Part shown: positions 50,759 through 58,666 of the stretch, piece by piece
How the letters are laid out: each line of letters starts with the position of its first letter
How positions within the stretch are numbered: position 1 is the stretch's first letter
Source of the DNA: Nocardia macrotermitis
Lineage (GTDB): Bacteria > Actinomycetota > Actinomycetes > Mycobacteriales > Mycobacteriaceae
Reading direction: 5' to 3'
NCBI RefSeq assembly: GCF_009604405.1
Contig: NZ_WEGK01000022.1
Coordinates: forward strand, 1 to 64,000
DNA length: 64,000 nt
Position numbers and translations under genes: made by a program
The notes under the pieces: generated by a model
The model's input: the letters and a program-made list of their open reading frames with translations, nothing else
Databases searched by the model: none
Told to the model about the DNA's origin: nothing

Positions 50759-51775
50759 ATGTCGGTGATCAGATCGGCCGGACTGCGGGGCTTCCGGGCA
50801 ACGGTAGCCGAACTGGGCGGCAACGCCGAGGAGTTCGCCGCCGCGGCCGGACTGCCGATCGCCGCCCTGGACGCGGACGATCTGCTGGTCTCCGACGAGG
50901 CCATGGCCCTCACCCTGGAAATCGCCGCCGACCGCATGCACCGCCCCGACCTGGGCCTGCGCATCGGCGCGCGCCAGGATCTGAGCATGCTGGGCCCGCT
51001 CGCGCTGGCCATCCGCAACTCGCCCACCCTGGCCGACGCCCTGGAATGCACCTCGCGCTATCTGTTCGTGCACGCCCGGTCGCTGAGCCTGACCCTCGAA
51101 CCCGACCCGTACGGCGACCGCGCGGTCACGGCGCTGCACTACGGCGTGCGCGCCGGGCTGCCGTCCCTGGTGCAGGGCACCGACCTCGGCCTGGCCTTCC
51201 TGCACCGCACCCTGCTGCGACTGGTCGACGGCCCGTACGGCCTGCGCTCGGTCGAACTGCCGTACCACCCGCCCGCCCCGCGCGCGATATACGAGGAATT
51301 CTTCGGTGCCCCAGTACGATTCGACCGCCCGGTCGCGATGCTGCGCGTCCCCGGCAGCCTGGCCACCCGCGCGGTCCCCGGCGGCGACGAACACCTGAAC
51401 CGCCTGGCCATCGCCTTCCTCGCCGAACAGGCCGCCGACGCGGGCGGCTCACTCGTCCCGCAGGTCCGCGCCGCGGTCGAACAACTGCTGGCCACCGGCA
51501 CCCCCGATATCGCCGCGGTCGCGCGCCTGATGACCCTGCACCCGCGCACCCTGCAACGCCGCCTGGCCGCCGAGCACACCGGCTTCGCCACCATCCTCGA
51601 CGAGGTCCGCCGCGCCGAGGCCCGCCGCTACCTCACCACCACCGACCTGCCGATGAGCCAGATCGCCTCGCTGCTCGGCCTCTCCGAACAGTCCACCTTC
51701 ACCCGCAGCTGCCAACGTTGGTGGGACACAACACCTTCGGCCGTGCGCCGGGATCATGCCCGCGCCCGGCCGTGA
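50759..51775 (+). CDS. AraC-family regulator, VirS/OruR type
   Basis: ATG 50759 (MSVIRSAGLRGF) gives 338 aa. The N-terminal ~190 residues form the arabinose-binding-of-AraC/OruR type domain: DLGLRIGARQDLSMLGPLALAIRNSPTLADALE, YLFVHARSLSLTLEPD and VELPYHPPAP. The C-terminal ~100 residues carry two helix-turn-helix motifs: IAAVARLMTLHPRTLQRRLAAEH and SQIASLLGLSEQSTFTRSCQRWW. This is the architecture of mycobacterial VirS, which controls the divergent mymA monooxygenase operon in acid. By analogy this protein probably activates the EthA-like gene (inference). Confidence 0.9.
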   Translation: MSVIRSAGLRGFRATVAELGGNAEEFAAAAGLPIAALDADDLLVSDEAMALTLEIAADRMHRPDLGLRIGARQDLSMLGPLALAIRNSPTLADALECTSRYLFVHARSLSLTLEPDPYGDRAVTALHYGVRAGLPSLVQGTDLGLAFLHRTLLRLVDGPYGLRSVELPYHPPAPRAIYEEFFGAPVRFDRPVAMLRVPGSLATRAVPGGDEHLNRLAIAFLAEQAADAGGSLVPQVRAAVEQLLATGTPDIAAVARLMTLHPRTLQRRLAAEHTGFATILDEVRRAEARRYLTTTDLPMSQIASLLGLSEQSTFTRSCQRWWDTTPSAVRRDHARARP

Positions 51776-51909
51776 CCGCGGCGGTTCACCCGGCGAGGTC
51801 GACCAGAGGTGCGCACACCAATTCGCGGGCATCCGAAAACCAGTGTCCTGCAACGATACAACCGCCACCGGCCCGGACTACACGCGGTGCCGATCTCGGA
51901 CCGTTCGGT

Positions 51910-52395
51910 TCAGCCCTGAGCCGCCGAACGATCGGCCCAACGATTGGCGGTGAGTCGGAAACCCAAGTCCTGCAACGGCATCGATGCCTCGTAGATACGT
52001 TCATAACCGGTGCGGGTGATCTGCCAACGGCCGTCGGTGCGGCGGTAGCGGTCCTGATAATAGGCTGCGCCGCGGATCATCACGCCGTACTGCGGGACGA
52101 TCACGGTGTCCTCCAGACACCAAGTGCCGCTGGCGGTTTCGCCGTCCACCTCGATCACCGGATGATTGCAGACGTGCACGGTGATGATGTCGTTGTCCAG
52201 CGCGGAACGCATATAGCCGACGATGCCCTCGCGACTGTCGAATTCCAGCGGCCCGCCGCCGGACGGCGAGCCGTAGGAGCCGACGACATCCGGGGCGAGC
52301 GTCTCGGCGAACTCGTCCCAGTTCTTGAGGTCCAACGCGCGCAGATAGCGGTACTTGAGCGAGCGAATGTCCTCGATAGCGGCCAGATCCGTCAC
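51910..52395 (-). CDS. SnoaL/NTF2-like protein
   Basis: The 161-aa protein has the cone-shaped NTF2-like pattern: IEDIRSLKYRYLRALDLKNWDEFAETLAPDVVGSYGSP, then SREGIVGYMRSAL, HPVIEVDGETASGTWCLEDTVI, RGAAYYQDRYRRTDGRWQITRTGYERIYE. This is the SnoaL-like branch found with steroid, terpenoid and aromatic catabolic genes in actinobacteria, where it can act as an isomerase, dehydratase or cyclase. It lies 85 bp downstream of the SDR gene on the same strand, so it is probably its partner. The catalytic Asp/His pair cannot be assigned with certainty. Confidence 0.85.
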   Translation of the reverse strand: MTDLAAIEDIRSLKYRYLRALDLKNWDEFAETLAPDVVGSYGSPSGGGPLEFDSREGIVGYMRSALDNDIITVHVCNHPVIEVDGETASGTWCLEDTVIVPQYGVMIRGAAYYQDRYRRTDGRWQITRTGYERIYEASMPLQDLGFRLTANRWADRSAAQG

Positions 52396-52428
52396 GGAAA
52401 CCTCCAGATTGTCGATCCGCGACCAGAG

Positions 52429-52442
52429 TAGAATACGTTCCA
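52429..52442. promoter_or_regulatory. KstR-like half-matching palindrome upstream of the SnoaL gene
   Basis: TAGAATACGTTCCA fits the KstR consensus TnnAACnnGTTnnA with one mismatch (AAT for AAC). It lies 34 bp upstream of the SnoaL-like gene start in an 85-bp gap. KstR represses cholesterol-catabolism genes in mycobacteria and Rhodococcus. A single imperfect match may be chance. Confidence 0.3.
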
Positions 52443-52480
52443 GTTCTTCGTCGCGGATCCGTCCGGACAGTGGAACCGGA

Positions 52481-53245
52481 TCAGGCGTGTGTGCCGCCGT
52501 CGATGCGGATCTCGGTGCCGGTGATGAACGCGCCGTCGTCGGAGGCCAGCATCGCGACCACCCCCGCGACCGTGTCGGGTGAGGCGAATCCCTTGCCCAG
52601 CAAGGGCATCAGCTTCGTGAAGAGGTGGTAATCGGCGTCCTCGGGCAGGCCCGGCCCGCGCCCGTCGGTCATATCACTGGAGATCGAGCCCGGCGCGACG
52701 GCGACCACGCGCAGCCCCTGCTTGGCATACTCCGCGGACAACGCGTGCGTCATCGACATGATGCCGCCCTTGGACGCGGCGTAGGCGGCCATGTACGGGT
52801 GCGCGAAGTAGGTCGAGGTCGAAGCGAAGTTGACGATGACCCCGCGCCCGGTCTCGAGCAGCGCGCCGAGCGACTCGCGGATCATCAGGAAGGTGCCGGT
52901 GAGATTGGTGGTGATGATCCGGTTCCAGTCGGCGAGCGAGACCTCGTGGGTGTGCGCCGACCGCAGGATTCCGGCGGCGTTGATCAGCGCGTCCAGGCCG
53001 CCCAGGGTCCGCACGGCGGTTTCGACACCGGCCTGCACCGAGGCTTCATCGGAGATATCGATGTGGACCGTGCTGAACCGATCGCCGTGTTCGGCGGCCT
53101 GAGCAGCGGTTTCGGCGAGCCCGGCCGCATTGACGTCCGCGCCGACGACGGTGCCGCCCTCGGACAGGATCCGGTGCACGGTGGCCCGGCCGATCCCTGA
53201 TCCCGCGCCGGTGACGAGTACTCGGCGGTCGGCGAAACGTTCCAT
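52481..53245 (-). CDS. SDR-family oxidoreductase (FabG-like)
   Basis: This 254-aa classical SDR has TGAGSGIG at about 12-19, NAAG at 89, catalytic Ser in NFASTSTYF, YAASK as the YxxxK pair, then APGSISSDM and the C-terminal IRIDGGTHA. The Asp after the second strand (GADVNAAG) favours NAD(H). It is divergent from a TetR gene, with a clean palindrome between the two, so this TetR likely represses it. SnoaL-like is the next gene. The substrate is unknown but the context suggests an alicyclic or steroid-like alcohol. Confidence 0.9.
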   Translation of the reverse strand: MERFADRRVLVTGAGSGIGRATVHRILSEGGTVVGADVNAAGLAETAAQAAEHGDRFSTVHIDISDEASVQAGVETAVRTLGGLDALINAAGILRSAHTHEVSLADWNRIITTNLTGTFLMIRESLGALLETGRGVIVNFASTSTYFAHPYMAAYAASKGGIMSMTHALSAEYAKQGLRVVAVAPGSISSDMTDGRGPGLPEDADYHLFTKLMPLLGKGFASPDTVAGVVAMLASDDGAFITGTEIRIDGGTHA

Positions 53246-53294
53246 GGCGGACTCCTTATCCGATGCGATTGCTGACTGACATGGTACGCCCTAA

Positions 53295-53309
53295 TGGCAC
53301 ATCGTGCCA
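53295..53309. promoter_or_regulatory. Candidate TetR operator between SDR and tetR
   Basis: TGGCAC-ATC-GTGCCA is a perfect 15-bp palindrome inside an AT-rich stretch. It lies 50 bp from the SDR start (53245) and 46 bp from the TetR start (53355). A further TGGCA half-site follows at 53313. Confidence 0.65.
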
Positions 53310-53354
53310 CTATGGCAATTCGACGTATCATCGGACCGGAAGGAGGCGCCGCGG

Positions 53355-53969
53355 ATGTCCACAGCACGATCGGTCCCGAGCCTGTCGGAGCGACGCAAGG
53401 CCCAGACCCGTTTCGAGATCGCCCGCACGGCCGCACGATTGTTCGCCGCCCAGGGCACCGCGACGGTCACCGCCGAGCAGATCGCCGCCGAGTCGGGCGT
53501 CGGCCTGCGCACGTTCTACCGGTACTGCCGTACCAAAGAGGATGCCGTCGAACCGCTGCTGTCCACCGGCGCATCCCGCTGGCTGGACTCCCTCTCCAGC
53601 GGCCCCGCCCGCCTGCCCACCCCCGCCGAATTCGCCGCGGCCGCCGCCAAGGCCCTGACCCCACCCGACGACAGCACGGAAATGGACGTCATGCGCGGCC
53701 TGCTGCGCGCCATGGATCAGGACCCGGCCCTGCGCGCGGTCTGGCACCGCGTCAACCTCACCGGCGAACAGTCCCTGCTCGCCGTCCTGGCCACGCTGTC
53801 CCCCGAAACCGACTCTCTCCGACTGCGTTTGACCGCCGTCGCCGCCGCCGGAGCCATCCGGGTGGCCCTCGAACAGTGGGCCACCGGCGACACACCCCCC
53901 ACCGGCCCCGGCTCCCCCGCCGACCTGGTCACCGGCTGCATGCGGACCCTCACCGCCGGTCTCGGCTGA
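53355..53969 (+). CDS. TetR-family transcriptional regulator
   Basis: ATG 53355 preceded by GGAAGGAGG gives 204 aa. The N-terminal DNA-binding region is complete: FEIARTAARLFAAQGTATVTAEQIAAESGVGLRTFYRYCRTKEDAVEPLL. The C-terminal part resembles the MftR-type C-terminal domain (AMDQDPALRAVWHR). It is divergent from the SDR gene and close to a 15-bp palindrome in the shared promoter, so it is likely autoregulatory and controls the SDR/SnoaL pair. The inducer is unknown. Confidence 0.92.
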   Translation: MSTARSVPSLSERRKAQTRFEIARTAARLFAAQGTATVTAEQIAAESGVGLRTFYRYCRTKEDAVEPLLSTGASRWLDSLSSGPARLPTPAEFAAAAAKALTPPDDSTEMDVMRGLLRAMDQDPALRAVWHRVNLTGEQSLLAVLATLSPETDSLRLRLTAVAAAGAIRVALEQWATGDTPPTGPGSPADLVTGCMRTLTAGLG

Positions 53970-53973
53970 TCAC

Positions 53974-55050
53974 TCAGCGGATGGCGCCGACGCCCGGGAT
54001 CAAGGGCAGGTCCAGCGGCGTGACCCAGCCGGGCGGGAGGGCGTTGACGGCGGGGACCGCGTTGAGGGCGCGCATGCCGGTGGCCAGGCAGCCCGCGACG
54101 GCGGGGGTGCGGCCGGAGCCATCGGTGAAGCGGAACGAGGTCTCCTGGGAGATGGACGGGGAGCCGAGGATGTCGACGCGGTAGACGTCGTCGCGGGTGC
54201 CCGCGGGCCAGTCGGGGGCGGCGTCCAGGCCGATGCGGTTGACGTGTTCGAGGGTGATGACCTCGCGACCGTCGTGAATTCCGTTGATGGTGAAGCGAAT
54301 AGCGGCCACCGTGCCCGCGGCGACCGTCCCCTTCGCGGAGCGCCGATCGGTCGGGGTGACCCACTTGTCCCAGGTGGTGGTGATGCGATCCAGCTCGATC
54401 CCGGCCGCGTGCGCGATCATCGGCACCGTCGCACCCCAGGCCATGATCAGCAGATCCGAATGTTCCAGCAGCGCGGTGAATTCCGGCGGATGGCCGATGC
54501 CCATCTCGAACTCGTAGTCACCCTCGTAATCGGTGTAGTCCAGCAGCTCCGAGGCGCGCACCGAGGTGACCTCACCACACAGGCCCATCAGCGTCATCGG
54601 GAACAGATCATTGGCGAATCCGGGATCGATGCCGGTGGTGAAGCAGGACGCTCCGCCCGCCGCACACGCCTCGGCGATCGGATCGCGCCACACATCCGGC
54701 AGCTGCCGCATCGCGGGCCACACCCACGGCGTCATGGCCGTGGAGCACACATCTATTCCGGCGCGCAGGAATTCGCCGATCACCCGGATGTTCTCGTCGG
54801 CGAACTGCGCGGTGGGTCCGTAGTGCACCACCGCGTCCGGCCGCGCCGCGATCAGTTCCTCGATCGAATTCGTCGCCAGCACACCGGTTTTCCCGGTCCC
54901 GCACAGGTCACCGGCGTCCACGCCGACCTTGTCCGGATTGTTCACCCCGACGCCGACCAGCTCGAAACGCGGATGCCGCACGATCTCCGCCAGCACCATC
55001 GATCCGACAACCCCGGTGCCCCACAACACGATTCGCTTCGTATCGAACAT
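53974..55050 (-). CDS. Dihydrodipicolinate-reductase-like NAD(P)-dependent oxidoreductase
   Basis: This 358-aa protein has an N-terminal Rossmann fold (IVLWGTGVVGSMVLAEIVRHPRFELVGVGV) like the DapB N-terminal family. Conserved downstream segments include PDAVVHYGPTAQF, the FTTGIDPGFANDLFP block and SISQETSFRFTDGSGRTPAVAGCLATGMRALNAVP. It belongs to the long actinobacterial group annotated as NAD(P)H-dependent amine dehydrogenase or dihydrodipicolinate-reductase-like proteins, linked to steroid and terpenoid catabolism loci. It is not DapB itself, which is ~245 aa with a KKxxD substrate motif. It lies 13 bp downstream of an SDR gene and is likely co-transcribed. Confidence 0.82.
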   Translation of the reverse strand: MFDTKRIVLWGTGVVGSMVLAEIVRHPRFELVGVGVNNPDKVGVDAGDLCGTGKTGVLATNSIEELIAARPDAVVHYGPTAQFADENIRVIGEFLRAGIDVCSTAMTPWVWPAMRQLPDVWRDPIAEACAAGGASCFTTGIDPGFANDLFPMTLMGLCGEVTSVRASELLDYTDYEGDYEFEMGIGHPPEFTALLEHSDLLIMAWGATVPMIAHAAGIELDRITTTWDKWVTPTDRRSAKGTVAAGTVAAIRFTINGIHDGREVITLEHVNRIGLDAAPDWPAGTRDDVYRVDILGSPSISQETSFRFTDGSGRTPAVAGCLATGMRALNAVPAVNALPPGWVTPLDLPLIPGVGAIR

Positions 55051-55063
55051 GATCGCTCCCGGT

Positions 55064-55891
55064 TCAGCGGTGGAATTCGCCGCAGTCGACGGTCAGCATC
55101 TGCCCGGTGACGGCCGTGGCCAGATCGCTGGCCAGGAACAGCGCCGCGCGGGCGACCTCCTCGGGCGCGGCCAGGCGTTGCAGATCGGTCGGCGCGGCCT
55201 TCTCGCGGTAGATGTCGTCGTGCGTCACACCGGCTTGCGATGCGAGCCAATCGAAATACGCCTTGTTGATGTCCTCGTACACGTAGGACGGCGCGACACT
55301 GTTCACCCGGATCCCGCGCGGACCCAACTCGGTGGCGAGCGACGAAGCCAGATGCGCCAGAGCGCCTTTGGACAGTTTGTAGCCGGAGTACTCGGGCTGC
55401 GAACTGTAGGACACACACGAGTTGAGCATGATGATCGACCCCCGCGACGCGGCCAGCGCATCCGCGAACAATGCCGATAGCCGCAGCGGTGCAAACACAT
55501 TCGTCTCGTTCACCACCCGCAGCGCGGCCGGATCGATCTGCGTGATGGGATCCATCGGCGGAATCGCGAAGGCATTGTTGATCAGGCAGTCGATCCGATC
55601 GAACGCCGCGGTCGCCCGCTCGACCATCGTGACGCGCTGTGCCTCATCGGTGATATCGGCCGGGACGACCGCCGCGGTACGCCCCAGCGCGCGAATCTCC
55701 GCGGCCAGCTTCTCCAGCTTGCGCTCGGTCCGGCTGACCAGGACCAGATCCGCACCCATCCGCGCGGCCTCGAGCGCGAGCGAGCGCCCCAACCCGGGCC
55801 CGACGCCCGAGAGCACGATGACCTTGTCCTGTAGCAGCGGCACCGGGCGATAGTTCTCGGCGGGCTCGGTGACATGCGCGTCGGCGGGCAC
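55064..55891 (-). CDS. SDR-family oxidoreductase
   Basis: This 275-aa SDR has a modified cofactor loop SGVGPGLGRSLALEAARMGADLVLVSRT, NNAFAIPP in place of NNAG, a catalytic Ser in MLNSCVSYSSQ, YSGYKLSK providing YxxxK, APSYVYEDINKAY and the C-terminal MLTVDCGEFHR. The GxGPGLG variant is typical of SDRs near steroid and terpenoid degradation genes. It is first in a two-gene operon with the DapB-like gene and divergent from a TetR gene. Two copies of a TetR-type palindrome lie in the shared promoter. Confidence 0.9.
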   Translation of the reverse strand: MPADAHVTEPAENYRPVPLLQDKVIVLSGVGPGLGRSLALEAARMGADLVLVSRTERKLEKLAAEIRALGRTAAVVPADITDEAQRVTMVERATAAFDRIDCLINNAFAIPPMDPITQIDPAALRVVNETNVFAPLRLSALFADALAASRGSIIMLNSCVSYSSQPEYSGYKLSKGALAHLASSLATELGPRGIRVNSVAPSYVYEDINKAYFDWLASQAGVTHDDIYREKAAPTDLQRLAAPEEVARAALFLASDLATAVTGQMLTVDCGEFHR

Positions 55892-55907
55892 GGCTCCTCC
55901 TTCAGCA

Positions 55908-55946
55908 GTTACACTCTGTAACGACTTAGATGTGACAGACTGTAAC
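55908..55946. promoter_or_regulatory. Two tandem TetR-type operators
   Basis: GTTACA-CTC-TGTAAC (55908-55922) is a perfect 15-bp palindrome. GTGACA-GAC-TGTAAC (55932-55946) is a second copy with one mismatched base. Their centres are 24 bp apart, near two helical turns, in the 87-bp divergent region between the SDR (55891) and tetR (55979). Confidence 0.75.
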
Positions 55947-55978
55947 GACTCTCACCCGCGCTGACAAGGACGTCTTCC

Positions 55979-56572
55979 GTGACCGCACGCCACCGCCTCG
56001 GCCCGCACCGCGATCCCGCGGTGGACCGCGCGGTGCTCGAGGCCGCCCGCAGCCTGCTCGTCGAACGCGGATACGCCGCGACCTCCATCGACGCGATCGC
56101 GACCCGTGCCGGGGTCAGCCGCCCGGCGATCTACCGGCGCTGGCCGTCCAAGGCGCATCTGATCGCCAAGGCGGTGTTCCCGGACGTCGGCTCCGAACAG
56201 GTCGCCCCCGATCTGCTCGCCGAGATCCGCAAGGTCATCCGGGGCACGATCCAGCTGTTCGGCTCAGCCGAGGCCCGCGCGGCCATGCCCGGCCTGATGA
56301 CCGAGATGCGCGCGGATTCCGGTCTCTACCAGAAACTTTCGGCCCGTCTGGACACTCCCACCCGCGACGAACTCGCCGAATACCTCCCCACCGCCCCGCG
56401 CCCCGGCCTGGACCCGAACACCCTCCTGGACACCATCGCCGGCGCCGCCCTGTTCGCCATGTGCATCCGCGATATCGATGATCTCGACGGCTTCGCCGAG
56501 TCGCTGGAGGATCTGTTGCTCCACGGCATCATCGGCATGCGGAACCGCACCGCGGCAGGCGATCCCGAGTAG
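55979..56572 (+). CDS. TetR-family transcriptional regulator
   Basis: The GTG start at 55979 gives 197 aa. The helix-turn-helix is textbook: AVLEAARSLLVERGYAATSIDAIATRAGVSRPAIYRRWPSKAHLI. The C-terminal domain fits the TetR_C_11/16-like type (AMPGLMTEMRADSGLYQKLSARL). It is divergent from the SDR/DapB-like operon with two palindromes between, so it probably represses both itself and that operon. Confidence 0.92.
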   Translation: MTARHRLGPHRDPAVDRAVLEAARSLLVERGYAATSIDAIATRAGVSRPAIYRRWPSKAHLIAKAVFPDVGSEQVAPDLLAEIRKVIRGTIQLFGSAEARAAMPGLMTEMRADSGLYQKLSARLDTPTRDELAEYLPTAPRPGLDPNTLLDTIAGAALFAMCIRDIDDLDGFAESLEDLLLHGIIGMRNRTAAGDPE

Positions 56573-56603
56573 CCACGGCGACACTCGCGACATCTCTGGA
56601 TGT

Positions 56604-56619
56604 TCGAACGTTTGTTCGA
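56604..56619. promoter_or_regulatory. lexA box: Perfect mycobacterial-type LexA (SOS) box
   Basis: TCGAAC-GTTT-GTTCGA exactly fits the actinobacterial SOS consensus TCGAACnnnnGTTCGA. It lies 32 bp after the tetR stop and 177 bp upstream of the next gene start at 56796. It should make the downstream gene DNA-damage inducible. Confidence 0.8.
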
Positions 56620-56795
56620 TACACTCACTCCGCAGCAGCTCCCGGAGCAACCACGACGGGCGTGAGCACCACGAACGAGCGCAGCGGCCGGCAGCCCGGC
56701 CGAACTTGTCGTACCCCTGCGGCACAATAGCCACATCGGACGCCGATCAGGTTGCACCACCAAAGTATTCGCAACCTTTACCGAAAGGCGTGTCC

Positions 56796-57326
56796 ATGTC
56801 CGAGCACCGCTCGTCGACGTCCGATAGCAGTGCCGACCGCGAGCTGGTCACCGAGGCACAGCGGCACCGGGAGCTGCTGCGCGGTCCCATCGAGGACTAC
56901 CGTCGGCGACTGGTCGCACAGGCGCGGTATCTCCAGCCGATGCAGCGCTCACCCATGCTCACCAAGGCCGAGGAGCACATCGCGGACCTGATGATCGATC
57001 CGGTCCGGCATCGCGACCTCGACCTCGAGGTCTACCGGGCCGTGCGCGACGGGCTGCCGACGCGCTGGGACGCGCGCTACCAGCGTTTCATCGCGCAGAG
57101 CGGCTCGCGGGAGATCCCGATCTGGCCGCACAGCGCCGAGCGTCGCCTCGGCATCATCGCCCGGCTGGCCGCGCGGAACGTGGACGTCGAGCAGATCCTC
57201 ACGGTCTCGATGGTGGTGATCGCGCACCCCGCCGGCCCGGACGCGGCGGTGGTGCCGCCCGTCCGGGCGACCAGGCGCGCTGAGGCGCTCACCACCACCC
57301 CGCAGCCGACCGGAACCCACGGGTGA
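56796..57326 (+). CDS. Hypothetical protein downstream of an SOS box
   Basis: ATG 56796 with GAAAGG seven bases upstream gives 176 aa; the frame remains open earlier but that sequence reads as intergenic. I do not recognise the family. It is hydrophilic and helical with many Arg (RHRELLRGPIEDYRRRLVAQARYLQPMQRSP, AEEHIADLMIDPVRHRDLDLEVYRAVRDGLPTRWDARYQRFI) and a short hydrophobic segment (ILTVSMVVIAHP). No enzyme motif, membrane span or helix-turn-helix is evident. The perfect LexA box 177 bp upstream suggests induction by DNA damage. It is convergent with yidC. Confidence 0.65.
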   Translation: MSEHRSSTSDSSADRELVTEAQRHRELLRGPIEDYRRRLVAQARYLQPMQRSPMLTKAEEHIADLMIDPVRHRDLDLEVYRAVRDGLPTRWDARYQRFIAQSGSREIPIWPHSAERRLGIIARLAARNVDVEQILTVSMVVIAHPAGPDAAVVPPVRATRRAEALTTTPQPTGTHG

Positions 57327-57386
57327 GCCGCGACCCGATGCGGTAATCGACTGCGCAGCAACAGATCTCGCACAGCCGGGCTCGAC

Positions 57387-58232
57387 CTAGCCGTCGGACA
57401 CCTCGGCCGCGCGCGCCGTCGGTTCGGTATCCATCGGATCGAATCGCTTGTGCACGAAGTACTGCTGCACGAATGTCCAGGTGTTGCTGGTGGCGAAGTA
57501 CACCAGCACACCGACGGGCATGACCAGCCCGGCCACCAGCGTGCCCAGCGGGAACAGCCACATGGTCATGAAGTTGATCAGCCGGGTCTGGGTGTTCGTC
57601 TCGGTCTGCCGGATCACCGAGGCGCGCGCGGTGAAATGCGTGGCCACCGCGCCGAGGACGACCAGCGGAATCGCCACCGCCGCAACCGAACCCCACGCCG
57701 ATCCGGAAGTCAGCAGGGTCGCGGTGAGCGGCGCGGTGAACAGTTTCGCGTGCAGGAACGACTGCACCTGGGCGACGGAGAACAGGTAGTTCGAGGTCAC
57801 CGTCTGCACGGTCGCGACATGCACCGGATGCCAGATCAGGCGCACGATCGAACCGGATCCGGTGCGGCCGAACGAGCTGAGCACGTGCAGCAGACCGACG
57901 AAGATCACCAGTTGCACGATCACCGGCAGACAGCCGCTGAACAGGTTGAACTGGTGTTCCTGTTGCAGGGCGCGCATCTCGGTGGCGAGGCGTTCCTTGT
58001 CCTCGGCGTGCCGCTCCTGCAACTCCTTCATCTTGGGCCGCAGCACCGACATGGTGCGCTGGAACTTCACCTGCGCCACGAACGGTTTGTACAGCGCGGC
58101 GCGCAGGGTCAGCACCAGGAACATGATCGCCAGCGCCCAGGCCAGGCCGCTGGCCGGACCGAGCAGGGCGGCGAATCCGCTGTGCCACAACCACAACACG
58201 CCGGACAGGGGGTAGTACACGAAATCGAGCAT
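57387..58232 (-). CDS. yidC: YidC/Oxa1-family membrane protein insertase (probable second copy)
   Basis: ATG 58232 (MLDFVYYPLSGVLWLWH) gives 281 aa. It has the Oxa1/YidC core: a first helix AWALAIMFLVLTLRAALYKPFV with a conserved Arg, a cytosolic hairpin RPKMKELQERHAEDKERLATEMRAL, PVIVQLVIFVGLLHVL, two helices with FPLGTLVAGLVMPVGVLVYFATSNTWTFVQQYFVHKRF. The family inserts membrane proteins with or without Sec. The housekeeping actinobacterial yidC lies with rpmH and rnpA near the origin and is longer. Those genes are not in this window, so this is probably a paralogue. A DUF6412-type small gene precedes it. Confidence 0.88.
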   Translation of the reverse strand: MLDFVYYPLSGVLWLWHSGFAALLGPASGLAWALAIMFLVLTLRAALYKPFVAQVKFQRTMSVLRPKMKELQERHAEDKERLATEMRALQQEHQFNLFSGCLPVIVQLVIFVGLLHVLSSFGRTGSGSIVRLIWHPVHVATVQTVTSNYLFSVAQVQSFLHAKLFTAPLTATLLTSGSAWGSVAAVAIPLVVLGAVATHFTARASVIRQTETNTQTRLINFMTMWLFPLGTLVAGLVMPVGVLVYFATSNTWTFVQQYFVHKRFDPMDTEPTARAAEVSDG

Positions 58233-58314
58233 GGGCAAACACCTGACTGCGAGGTACCCGCGAACGGGTGGGGTGAACAGGGTCAGCGAGTCGGCCGACC
58301 GCGCCGCGGCACGA

Positions 58315-58605
58315 TCAGCCGCCGTACCCCGGCGCCCTGGCCCGCACCCGGCCCGCCGCATCCGGATTGCTCTGCCGCAGGAACGATCCGCGCCGCCGCC
58401 GCTGCGCCGACACCGGCGGACCGGTCCGCACCACAACCGGCAGCAACCGCACCCGGTTGGCATGCGCCGCCACCACGGCCAACGCCACCATCACCGCGGC
58501 CCCCACCGCCAGCAACGAATTCGACTCCCCCACCGGCGCCAGCAACGCGGCCCACACGGACACGACGTACGAGCACACCACCAGTGCCGCCGACCGCATC
58601 ACCAT
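58315..58605 (-). CDS. DUF6412-like small membrane protein next to yidC
   Basis: The likely start is ATG 58605 (MVMRSAALVVCSYVV), giving 96 aa; a second ATG is at 58599. Two membrane helices (LVVCSYVVSVWAALLA and SLLAVGAAVMVALAVVAAHA) are followed by a basic tail (SAQRRRRGSFLRQSNPDAAG). I recall small proteins annotated DUF6412 in exactly this position before a YidC paralogue in other actinobacteria. The family call rests on this context and the two-helix layout. It is probably co-transcribed with yidC, 82 bp downstream. Confidence 0.6.
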   Translation of the reverse strand: MVMRSAALVVCSYVVSVWAALLAPVGESNSLLAVGAAVMVALAVVAAHANRVRLLPVVVRTGPPVSAQRRRRGSFLRQSNPDAAGRVRARAPGYGG

Positions 58606-58666
58606 GCGCAACACCCTACCGCCCGCGCGAACCCACAGCGCACCACCGCACCCGCGCTTTGGACAC

